A stretch of 64,000 nucleotides of DNA from positions 86,605-150,604 of the forward strand of contig QANT01000175.1 of assembly GCA_003254885.1 (NCBI GenBank), in the 5' to 3' direction. Both the position numbers and the translations under genes were made by a program. The notes beneath the pieces are model-generated. The model was not told the DNA's origin, did no database searches, and saw nothing but the letters and a program-made list of their open reading frames with translations. Positions 1-11,711 of this stretch are shown here, piece by piece (within the stretch, counting starts at the first letter, position 1; every line of letters begins with the position of its first letter). The DNA comes from Purshia tridentata (taxonomy: Eukaryota; Streptophyta; Magnoliopsida; Rosales; Rosaceae).

Positions 1-353
1 AATCATGACGACCCACTACTCAAGGCCAGATACAGAATACCCTTAAAACAATAGTTACAGTGACGTGAACACTATCAAGATGAAGTGCCTTCCTAGAGAA
101 GCTTTGTTGTTTTCTGCAGAATAAGAAACAATGAAGGACAAACTCGTTCCAATGAAAGAAATTCTTCTAATAGAAGGGTTAGTGTTGGGCTTGCAAACAT
201 GAAAATGCTGTAGCCGCTGCATCACGCACACAAGCGCATGCACGCGCACACACACACTACAAAAATCATGTGAACCATGATACTGCATAATTTCAAGCAA
301 ATTCAGAAAAACATCATCGTAATGTTATGTTAACTAAGAAAAGACAATCATGC

Positions 354-3300
354 CTTAAAAAACTCGACAAATTTCTGTATATCTTGAGCAGATTCCGCTG
401 AGTTCATTTTCCTTCCCTGTTTTTCAGAGATGCTCTGCAAGAGCTCCTTAGCCCCTGCATTGGAATGGTGAACCACAGTTACAGAAAAATGAGATTAAGC
501 AGAGACCCTGAGCAAGGAACTCAAAGAAAAACCAAAAACCGCTGCAAACTGGAAAACAACTGCCAAAATGATTATGATGATTATGTTTATCATTATCATT
601 ACCATTATTATCTATTATTGTGATTCTTATTCTTAGTTCTTGTTCTTGTAACATTTCCATTATCTAGTTTGGATTGGCAAATGAGGGAAGGTTCATCAGA
701 TCAACCAAACCAACTAACAACCAACATCTCCATCATGAAACTTGGTGACCGACTCAAGATGAACATATCATCTGTTTGTCAATAGTCACAGACTTCGTAA
801 ACATGCCAGCAAGAGTTTGACTCCCTTGAATTTTGTGCAGAAACAACACACCATCATCCAGAAGTGAGCATATGAAGTGATACCTCAATTGTATATGCTT
901 CATTATCAAGAAGTGAGCGTATGAAATGATTTCTTATAAATGAAATTTTTGAGACGTTTAATATGATAATTCATATTAGCTTAGGTATCACTATGTATAC
1001 ATATAGAAAAATAAATCTTAAGAAAGGGTATTATTGGATATGCACAACTTAATATGCACCTGTGTCCATGAGGCCAAGCCCAAGTTTTGATTGGTAAATG
1101 GCTCTCATTGACAAAGCAATCTTTCCATCTATTAATTCTTCCACAAGTCTCTTTGTCCTTCGATCAAATACCTAAAGCAATAAACTTTTAATGGAAAAAA
1201 TAAAGTAGACAAGAATTTTGTTTTTGGAATAAAAACAGATTAAACCACATCTACAATGATTAAAATAATATGCTAGTTGATAAAAAAGTACAGATATAAT
1301 AAGGCTTCATAAATACTATGATGCATAGCAATTAAGAGCCCCCTAGTATCAAACTATCAATCTCTTATTCTAGCATGGAAAACAACATTGAAAATAAAAG
1401 GCTATGTTGCTACCACAATAAGTGATCCATATTATTTAGACTTCTTATGTGATATCAAACACATCATTAACATATACTTGTAAGTTATAACACCTGAAAG
1501 GCTGAAACTGGAAGGGCCATTCATGCTGGTGCAGATATGATCTCATGAAGATATTTCATAGCACTATAAACAAAACTTGAGTGCATTCAAGTCATGTAAA
1601 TAATAAGGGTAAAACATGTCCAAGTCTCTCTTAACTCGTACATTTTGAACTTTACATTCAAAACATAGTCTACAAACATATGTGCCACAAGGGAAAGAGT
1701 AAAATAGAAAATGCAAGGGAGAAAGTGCCAACAGTTTGCAACAAAAAACTTCATGTCTAAATACTATTATGAACAAAACGTCATTTTAATAAAGTATCTA
1801 TTTCTTTTAATGAAAAAAATACCATTATGAAAACCAGAATCATGTTTAAAATGAGAAAACTAAAAGACATTTTACATTTAAAAATATACCTTTAACCTTA
1901 AGCAATTTAAAAATAAAAGGCTAAAAATGATACCACAATATGGGAAGCACTCGCTCCAGAGTTTAAACCAATGTCGTAGGATGAAAAATGGGCCCATTCA
2001 CTGAGTTTAAACATCCAACTACAGATATAATCTGATGTTAGTATTCCAGACATACCATAGAATCATAGTCATAACCAGTGAACTGAAAGAAATTGTAATT
2101 CACTCTGACGATATGAACATATTCTCACCCATAAGAGGCCTGCTTATCAGTCAGAAATCCTCCAGTCATGACCTGTTTTCCAGTTCCTTCATCGAAACAC
2201 AAGGTCAAATGAATCATGGAGTTTAGCTTATCAGAAACCTCAAGAATCTCACCACATACAGGACAGCGATTCATTAGTGGTTCCCTGAAAATCAAATGGT
2301 TTTGTTTATCTTTCCAAGAATGAGACCTAAAAGAAATACATTCCACATTCAAACATGCATCAATTATATGGAATGAAAAAACATGGTGCAATCAAAACAA
2401 AATTCCAAACTCAGGTTTGGCATAGAAAGCCGGTCATGAAAATGTTAATATCCTGCAATGTAGAAATTATAAATGTATAAATTTACAGCAGTCAATATAT
2501 TCTGGCCCAAAAAAAGAAAAGTTAACAAATGTAGATACCAATAGGTAAATTTTCTCGAAGGTTTATTAAGAATGTGTTGGTCAATGGTTTCAGGCAGTAC
2601 TATATGAAAAACATAATAGTGCGTGTTTGGATGGAAAATAGTTCCACAAAAATTTTCCCAAGTTTAAACATAACAGAATTTTTCCAATGTGAAAAACTTT
2701 TCCAAGACATGAGAGCATTTCCTTTACCTATTGACAGAAAATGTTTTCTTAAGAAAGTTTTATAGCCCTACTATTTGGTTGAAGCATAATGAAACAAAAC
2801 TAAGCAAAGTATGTTAAAAAAGTAAATAACAGTAGTCTGTTCTAAGAACTATTTTGAAAGCCTAACAAGCAAGGGACCGAAGAAATTTTCTGTAAGAAAC
2901 ATTTCAAAGAAAACCTTTCCCACTTGGAAAACTTGTAGACAGCATAAAATTTAGAAGGGAAAGATAAGAAGAAGGAATTCTTCCTAATTTGAGGTGAGCA
3001 AGGCCATACGGTAGCTATACTCATACAAATTCACATTTCTTACATAATAAGGATATGAAACACTGAATAGGCATAAAGATGGAAATGGCAATCTAATAGA
3101 GACAAGATTCATGGTTTAAACACTTTGCTCTGGCATCTATATGTATCATTACTTTTCTTGTTGAATGGCAAGAAGGGCAGCCAACTCATCCATGCTAACA
3201 ACACCATCCCCATTTTTGTCAGCCGCTTTAAACATCTCCTCTTTCTATTAAGCAAGCAAGATATATTTCTGAGACAATGAAACCAAAAGGAAAAGAAAAG

Positions 3301-6300
3301 AAAAAACAAACAGACCAAAATATTGCAAAGTAGCATTCACATCTGATATTGGAGGAGGTTAACTCTTTTATCATTTCAATCCCAAACTTATATCAAATAT
3401 AAAGAAGCAACTTTAAATCAAGGATTGGGATTTACAGAAAATTGACTGATTTTTTCTTGGGTTATTTTTTTCTCTGTTTTCTTTTGTTCTTTCTTTCCTT
3501 AGTATTTCTTTCTTTCTTTTTGTTCTTTTTTTTTTGGTCTTATGTCTCGCTATTTTTTTCTTGTTATTTTGTACCTCTATCTTACATCTGCCATCTCTTA
3601 ATTTGCGTTGATTAAGCAAGAATCCAAATTCCACTATCCAAACTCTGCATGGTACATGTAGAAGCAACTTGAAGAAATTTAACATAGAGATGCAAAGGGT
3701 GAATAAAATTAAACACTTATGTTCAAACCTTGTTTGCTGCCACTAGATTCCCAAAAGCATTAATTAAGTCACAAAATTCAGAGAATGAAAGGTTTCCATC
3801 TTCATTATAGTCCTGTGTACAGTACAAAGCCTCAGAGTTGTCAATGTTAAACATCAAAGTTAACAATACAAGGCATACCTATTAGATATCTTTACACAAA
3901 ATAAAATATGCAATTCTTCTTGGTGATTTAAACATAATTTTATCACTTAAAGAAAAAATCCCTTAAAAAAGTTTGTTATTTCTTTCCTTAGGATAACATC
4001 AAAAGTATTTACTTTCCCATGAGCGATAATCTAAATTTGTAATTGCACCTTTGAGGGTACTTCAGCCTTCCAAATCATCCCGGATGATTTGAGACAGATG
4101 GGTCATTAATTACATGGTAAGAGTAAGATTCACACGAAAATTTACCCAATGAATCAAGTTGCCAAGACCTTCTACGATCTTAAAGTTGAATTTTCAATCA
4201 AGGAAAGGACAGAAGAGAATTAGATTAAATGTTACTAAAGTTTGTACAGAAATTAAAATTTCAGACCAAAGGTGATGTAGTGCACTAGACATTGATTTCT
4301 TAATTACATACATTGGTGTAGTGCATTAAAATTAGAATATAATAGATTTGGATACTATTAAATGGAACAGCGACATAGATGTGTCAATTTGAAGATCAAA
4401 TTTTGTCAACTTTAATTGTTTTCTTAGATGTATATATACGCAATTAGAGCATACCACTATAGATAGGATGCGTCTTGCAAAACTCCTTTCTGTTTCAATT
4501 GGATCCTGTCAATTTTACCAACGAAGTGTTATAAATTATCAAATACAAACTTATTTAACCAAAAAAAAAACTTTGTGCTTTACATGGCACACCTCAACAG
4601 AGCATGAAAGACCAATTTTTCCAACAACTTTTTCTGATGATGATGGATCTAACAGGTCAAATATCTCAGAATGGGAATTGGAATCTGAATCCTGCAACAA
4701 CATATAATTTATGCTCAGAGAGTGAGAGAGATAAAAATAGAAAGAAATAAACATTTGGAAAAGTAATAAATATAAAAATCTGAAACAAAAAAATCAATCA
4801 TTTGGAAAACTCATTATATTCAAATTGTTCCCAACTGATGATGATTATTATTATATTTTTTTGAAAAGAAAGATACTTTTTATTGATCAAGACTCAACCT
4901 ATACACACAATGGACAAGATGTCCATTATCTAAGAAAGCATATCAAAAGTAGACAAAGAAACTAAGCCCTCACAATGCACCATCAAATCTATCTAAGTGC
5001 TGCCTTAGATAGAGTACAGCTATCTAAGTGATGATTATTAAGGGTAAAGTACAGCTATACCCCCTAATTGCAACCCACATCATACTTCTCCCCATAAAAT
5101 ATTTACTCATTTGACATACTAAATTTCACTCCTATTTAAAATATCCCTCTACAGTCAAGTCTGTCAATTTTTTCGTCTGCCTTTCATATGTGGTCCATTT
5201 GTGTCAAATTTTTAAGCAGCATTTTGGTTAGCACATTTTCTTCAGATGGCTAATGACACACCAATACACAAGGTTCCAAAATCAATTCCATTCATTTTAA
5301 TATTGAAAAATTCAATCCCAGTAATGCACAAATACATCAAAAAATAAGTGTTTCATTTATGCACTAAGCACAAATAAAGTAACATTTAACGAAACAACTG
5401 TAAAAAAGATAAACATGGGATTAATTCAACCAAGGTTACTCACCCTCGTTAGAAATTCAAGTACATCAATCTCACAGTATCCTATCAGAACATTGCTTGA
5501 CATTTTATTTGTCTGCATTGTATGGAAAATTAATGAAGTGAGAAAAGTATAAAAGATACCCTCCTACATTTTCAAGTTGAATATACAATATAACAGGAAA
5601 AAATAAAACTTTGACATAGAGAATCTCTGGCTTAAAGCATACAAGACTATCAGATATAATGGAAACTGTTTGAAAACAAAACAAAAAACAAACTTTAAAA
5701 TCAATATTTGGCCGGGGGAGAGAAAGGGGGGGGGGCGTGTGGGGGAAGGATGGGGGGATGGATGGTAGGCATCACTACATTAATGTATTCAAACTTACTA
5801 TTTACAGCCAACGATAATTTTGATATATTCATATGAAATTATATGGTTTTTATTTTTATTTTTATAAGAAACATACTTTTATTAATAGAAACAGAAAGTA
5901 CATCATAATGGACAAGTTATCCACTATGGCAAACTTACAGTAAAGCGCTAAACAAAACAAAATCATAGCAAAAACCATCAAAAATCTAAGACACCACAGA
6001 CTTCCAATCCAGCAAAATGATATCAAAATAAAAGTCTCTAAACTCCAAAGAAACCGAAGCCCAAAGGGAAGCCCAGAATCGGACTCTCTCCCACAAAACT
6101 TCAAACTCTTCCCCCTTAGCATCCTCAAATATCCTTCTATTTTTCTCCATCCAAACTACCCAAAGTACAGCCATCACAGCACACCTCCCCAATACCACAC
6201 CCCTCTTCTTTCCTCCAAAAAACTGATAACTCTGGGACAGAAGAGCAGCATAATAGGCTGGGATTTCCCAATTCAGATCAGTTTCCTTAAACAATTTCAA

Positions 6301-9272
6301 CACAAGAACAACACAACTGGACAGTGCAAAAACAAATGATCTGCACTCTCGGCATCCTTCTTGCACATCACATGCCAATGAGAAGAAAGACAAAAAGGTC
6401 TTCTCCAGTGAACTATATCACAGGTATAAACTTTCCCATGATCAATTATCCAAGTTACCACCCTTACCTTTGGAGGAACTTTGGTCTTCCACAATCTAGA
6501 AAAGGGATGGAAGTGAGAAAAATTGGGCTTATCCATCAGCTTCCTCATCTAAGATTTACAAGAAAAGTTTCCTGAAGCCTCCAGCGTCCACCTCCTCCTA
6601 TCCAGCCTAGATGAAGCAAGAATGATACTCTCCAACTGAGATAATAAGGATGTAAGTTCCCCCCAACTTCCAAATCCTTTAAGTTTCTCCTAAAACCAAA
6701 ATCACAACTCAGAGGATCCCTGCAATAAAGGCATTGTAATAATCTGATAATCTATATAAACGAGGATAATAACGGCACAAAGCTGTTCCCCCACCCACCT
6801 CTCTTCCCAAAACCTCAACCTTTCCCCATTACCCACCAGAAGTTGACAGCAAAGAAAAAGAGAATTGTACCCTTGGGAAATGTATTTCCATGGGCATCGA
6901 CTCGAGCCTTAAATCACAATGTTTGAATCTCATCCATTCTCATGCAATCCGTATTTACTCTTAATGACAGCATGCCATAGGGAACCTCTCTCTTGCTGAA
7001 ATCTCCATAGCCATTTCCCAAGCAAGGCCACATTTCTCTTCACCGAATTCCCCACCCCCAAACCACTTTCTCCTTCAATTCAGACACCACCTCCCACCTA
7101 ATTAATTGATTCTTTATTCCCTCCTCAATTCCTTCCCATAAAAAATCCCTCATCAACCTCTCTAACCTTGTAGCCACACTACTTGGTATCTTGAAAAGTG
7201 AAAGATACTAACTCGGCAGGCTACTCAAAACCGATTGAACTAGTGCTAATCTCCCCCCTCTTGATTAAAAATCCTTCTTCCAACCTTCTAACCTCCTCTC
7301 CACCTTCTCCGCTCAGATCTCAAAAACTCACAGCTCGTGGACTCACCCCCAACGGTAGTCCCAGATACTTCATCGGCCATCTTCCCACTCCACACCCCAA
7401 CACAAAAGCTATTTCCTCAACTCTTCCTTCCTCTGTATTAATCCATGCTATAGAGCACTTCCCATCTATTAATTTTAGCCCAGACAGCACCCCAAATGCT
7501 TCAACCACCAACGGCTGTAACTTGAGACCAACTAAACATTCATATAAAATAAAAATAAAAAACAATATTATCGTTCCAATTTTATCGGAACAAAGGCAAT
7601 CATATAAGTAATTGAATTTATAACACAAAAACATCCCAAATTTAATGAATCTATGCCAGACACCACAGTAATCCCTAAATAAGAGACCTGCATACCCATC
7701 ATTGGTACATGGTACCAAACTGTGTCTATTTTCTGGCGGAGAAGAACATACGTCTTCCACAACACTAGTAAATAGGGAGACTAAATCAATTAAATAATTG
7801 CACACCTCAAACACGGAGATCCTTGCAACATGAGGCCCATTTTTTTCCAAAAGAAGCTTCTTTTCCTGCGAATCAAGGGGAAACGTGACAGAGGGTTCTT
7901 TTCAGAGCAGTTTGCTCATACCAAGATACAAATCAGAGAGAATGAGTGAGTGAGTAAGAGAGAGAGAGAGACAGATAGATATGAGTTTTTCCAGAACTTC
8001 AAGACTATAATGAAGGTTCCAGTACTTTATCACATTAACAAAGTGATCCAAAAAGCATACTAAGACACAAGCTGTCAGACCTAGCATAAAAGAAAAACAC
8101 ACACACAAAATTAATCTGAATTCCCCCTTGGCACCCATGAACCCACTTTTATGGCAAACTAAGTTGGCTTACAAATTTAAACTTGGACATTGGAAAACAA
8201 AAAAAATGAAAACCACAAATAAATATGAATATAATAAAGAGACTTGTGTATTGCTGCATTTAAAACTTTCTGCCTTTTTTTTAAGAAAAGAAACCTTTAT
8301 TTGAAAAACTTCAAAATGTACAAACAGTAGACAAGGAGTCCACTTTAAATCTACATCCCAAAACAACCAAAAGCAAACTACACTAGTCTCAATACTTTGT
8401 GTATTTATGTATTTGATACTTTATAGCAAGATTATTTCTTTCATCTTCGTAAGTGTTTTGTTTACGTTAGAGATGTTCCCAAAAGAAAAAGCAAGAGCAA
8501 ATTTAAATGAAAGATAAATATAAAGCCCTCAATTAACACCAATCAAAAGCACAATACACTGCCTCCAAAGAAAAGTTAGAAACACTGGAATAAACAGCAT
8601 CACCTGGGTGATGAAGCATGCCTTTCTTAGATGGCACTGAGCTGATATGATAAATTAAGGTAAAAAAGAAGTGAAACGCTTATGGAATTGCCATGGTTTA
8701 GGGTACTTACAGAGTTCCAAACAGGTTTGTCTGTCCTGCAACACCAATAAAATAAATTCATTTTTTTATAAGGATTATCTCATCTCAGTGCTCAGTTATT
8801 TTAAAAAATAAATAAATAAATTCGTTGGCATTGATAAAAATATTGGAAAATGAAAAGACAAAGACAAAGAAAAAGGAAAAATGGTAAGGACTAAGGAGGA
8901 GCATTCTTCATACTGATCAGAGATATGCGTACGGAAGGTCTGTTCTCCAAACGAAAGACAGGCAAGCCACTTGTCCTTGAACTGCATTTCAGCCTACAAA
9001 ATCCAAGTCCAAGTGATATTTGATTGTATCATCCAATTTTAATCGTTAAAACAAATATAACACACTGACTCAGTCACTCGTACCCGAACGAGATTGAGCA
9101 GAGCGATTCCAGCGAAATCATCGGCAGCAAGGCGTTTGTTATAAGACGAGGAACTTGAGCCACCACTACGATGACGATGAAGGTGAAGTCGCTGCTTCAG
9201 CCGAGACCGAAGCGACCTCCCTTTCGACTCTGCAGCAGCAGCAGCCTTTTCTTTCGAACTTTCTTGCCCCAT
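354..9272 (-). CDS. PSD2/PSD3: Phosphatidylserine decarboxylase with C2 and EF-hand domains, PSD2/PSD3 type (5' part; continues beyond the left edge)
   Basis: The enzyme converts phosphatidylserine to phosphatidylethanolamine at endomembranes. Thirteen coding exons are visible, read right to left: 9084-9272, 8914-8993, 8711-8735, 7806-7865, 5444-5512, 4593-4691, 4455-4505, 3729-3812, 3153-3244, 2129-2284, 1934-2018, 1060-1171 and 354-454. Together they give 401 uninterrupted codons. The start MGQESSKEK is followed by a basic Arg/His-rich stretch, as in plant PSD2/3. A C2 domain spans about residues 60-190 (FKDKWLACLSFGEQTFRT). Two EF-hands follow: DYNEDGNLSFSE at about 192-203 and DKNGDGVVSMDE at about 228-239. 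The decarboxylase part begins near CPVCGEILEVSDKLNSMIH. The catalytic serine self-cleavage motif lies outside the window. The last visible junction is AAG|GCATGA, a probable GC donor, because reading on meets a stop at once. Introns hold LINE fragments. The family call is strong; the PSD2 versus PSD3 choice is open. Confidence 0.93.
4850..5000 (-). mobile_element. LINE 3'-end fragment in PSD intron
   Basis: In the minus sense this stretch ends with AATAAAAAGTATCTTTCTTTTC and an A-rich tail near 4850-4862. A short palindrome, tggaca..tgtcca, lies at 4911-4926. The same arrangement occurs at 5.85, 8.28 and 32.6 kb, two of which are joined to LINE protein remnants, so this is read as a severely 5'-truncated copy. 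The 5' boundary is a guess. Confidence 0.5.
5845..7545 (-). mobile_element. 5'-truncated L1-type LINE relic in PSD intron
   Basis: Minus-strand frames read as the C-terminal part of a plant LINE polyprotein. The end of the reverse transcriptase is at about 7320-7545 (GRWPMKYLGLPLG). A zf-RVT type region follows at about 6297-6600 (SLS-type junction, then CKKDAESADHLFLHCPV). The C-terminal tail is at about 5990-6300 (AVLWVVWMEKNRRIF, WERVRFWASLWASVS). The reading frame breaks several times, so it is a dead copy. The 3' end has AATAAAAGTATG and an A-rich tail at about 5845-5875. It is inserted in the sense of the host gene, between PSD exons 4 and 5. Target-site duplications were not resolved. 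Confidence 0.85.
8275..8400 (-). mobile_element. LINE 3'-end fragment in PSD intron
   Basis: A short minus-sense fragment with the same 3' layout as the larger LINE relics: the interrupted palindrome gtagac..gtccac (8328-8342), then AAATAAAGGTTTC and an A-rich tail at 8275-8285. No coding remnant is visible. It lies in the intron between exons 3 and 4. Confidence 0.5.
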
Positions 9273-9771
9273 TCTCTCTCTTACTCACTCTCACTCTCGG
9301 AGGAGACTTTTTTCTTTTTTTTTCTTTTATAGGTATGCTTCTACGGTTGTACTGTTTTTATATTAAAATGTTATCCTTACTAATTTCTACCATTTTGAGA
9401 GGATTGAAAAGGATAAATTTTCTTTATAACTTATATATCTTATTTCTATCTTTTTTCTTCACTTTATAAATTTCTTCTTTAAGTACACATGAATTTACCA
9501 CTTATCCTTTCCAATCAAATCCTAAACACCAAATAAAGCCTATAAGTTAAACGAAACTTACGCATATTCTAATTCCAGAATTTTTGAAAATGATTAATAA
9601 AAAAAGCCAAATTGTCTGATAATGGAAACATGTTGGATGGACATGGACTTGTCCGAGGGCACTGTTAGCGTACTATGGACAATCCTACTCTTAGGCCATT
9701 GAAATTTAGATTAGAGTGGCCATGTGGCCAACCCAATTTGGAGTGTGAAAATTTGAAGATGTGAAGACAGG

Positions 9772-9773
<2 letters not shown>

Positions 9774-9809
<36 letters not shown>
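9774..9809. repeat. (GA)n microsatellite
   Basis: About eighteen GA units in the spacer between the PSD and P5A ATPase genes. Such tracts usually vary in length between individuals. The rest of the spacer, 9273-10408, shows no gene that I can support. Confidence 0.95.
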
Positions 9810-9812
<3 letters not shown>

Positions 9813-10408
9813 AAGACAAGAGGAAGGGTGGTCAAAATTAAAAGTTTCCAAGAAATTGCTTTAGGGTGGTCAAAATTTGGGTGGTATAGGTGTAAAAAAT
9901 CCTTCCACATACATGCTCGGCATTTAGCTTCACCAACGTTTGATGCTTGAAGCGATTCAAACAGTTGAAGATGATTTTTCAAATAAACTATATCAACAAT
10001 AAGAAAAATAAATAGTTTTATATGCAATAAAGAGATAAATAAAGCCTTTCGTACTTAGGAGAGCATGCATTCAGGATAGTTATTGAATTGGGGCACATAA
10101 GATTTTCTAATTTAGCAATGTGATTTCAAATACAGTGGATATGAAGTTTAAAAAAAAACATTTAAAGTACAGCACCAAAAAAAATGGTAAAACCAACTAG
10201 TTAAGAATGCAGTTTGTTTATAGAATACACAGCTCCCAAAAATAACTCTCTTAGCCATTTAATAAAATTTCCCAACCCATGGATGAAACCTCTTAATGTC
10301 AGGGACCTGTGGCATAACTGTATACATTTTGCCATGACCAACTCTGCATGGCCATTTTCCAAAATGCCAGATGCAGTTAATTTTTCTCGACATCAAACTT
10401 ACATTTAC

Positions 10409-11669
10409 TCAAAGTTTCTTCTTTTCAAGATCAGTTGCAGCAATCCGCTGTCGCTTCTTCCAGGCTGGGACCTTACCTGGAAAAGCCCACCTTAAAAATT
10501 TCTCCCACGAGTAACAACACAAAAACATCAGGAGAGCCCATCCCAGCAGCTTATCCCTCAATCCCATTGGTAAGGGCACCAGCTTAAGCCAATCATTCAA
10601 GTCCCTAAATAGATCAGATGTTATAACTGTGAAGAAACCAACAGCAGCCATGAGGGCATACAAGAATGGTTTGTTTTCTGAGATGCTCTGATTGAAGGGA
10701 TGCCCCATGTAGTTTACAGCAAAGGTGGCCACCTGGAGCATCATGCTAACCATGTATGAAACTGTATTTACAAGGTTGGGATGAAAATCCGAGTCGGGTT
10801 CAATGCACTCATCAGGCATGTGTTTCTCAGCCTCGTTAACAGAAGAAATCAAGAAAAGTAAGTGGATTGCAAACTGTCCTAACAGAGAAAGAAAGACATA
10901 GGAGCAAAAGATATGTGGATGAGGCCGCTCAGATGAAAGGGTTGGAAGAGGGCGCGCATGCGAGATAAATAGGAAAAAGGCAGCTGTAAATACACCGCTG
11001 ATTGTAGCCTGCACATCACCTAGCTTGACACCATCCAAATACATAACACTCAACACATAAGCTGTTGCGAGGCAGTTAAGGCCTAGTATTTTAAACATCT
11101 GCAGGGTAGTAACCAGAGTACTGCGACCTTGACGAATTATATCAGTGGTGGGAGCAACCGATGCATGCTTCGCTGTGAATGGTGATGCCATGGAGGCATC
11201 TCCAAGCCTTACAACTGGAGCTGAGCGACCATCCCCCCCCTCATCATTCAGCTCATCCAATAATTTCTTTTGTAATGAAGTTAGCTTCTGTCGCCGCATT
11301 TCGACAGCTGTCAGATGCTGGTTCCCAGATGAGTGGTTAGCAGGATCCAATTTTGAGACGCCCTTCGCTTTTAAAGAGGCTTCTCCATTTACACCAACAG
11401 ATTTACCTGCAGAATCCAAAGACTTGGACTTCTTTGGCCGCACAGACTTCGCACTCTCGTCTTTAGATGTTTCAGGGGATGACTTGCCACCCTGAGTTGG
11501 AGGCACAGCATTCAATAAAGCAACTCCTACATGGGCCTGAAGGGGGAAAAGCATATTACACGCTTTGTATTATTTTATCACAGCTTCTGAATTTTGAAAA
11601 ATAGATTGACATGGAAATATCTGAGAATTTAAAGTCCACAATGAGAACTTATCTGAAATTTGCAGAACC

Positions 11670-11711
<42 letters not shown>

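Noticed and set aside
7198-7611. 137-residue plus-strand frame
   Set aside because: Antisense to the LINE reverse-transcriptase relic, which has the recognisable YLGLPLG motif.
11145-11495. 116-residue plus-strand frame
   Set aside because: Antisense to the last exon of the P5A ATPase gene, with no family features.
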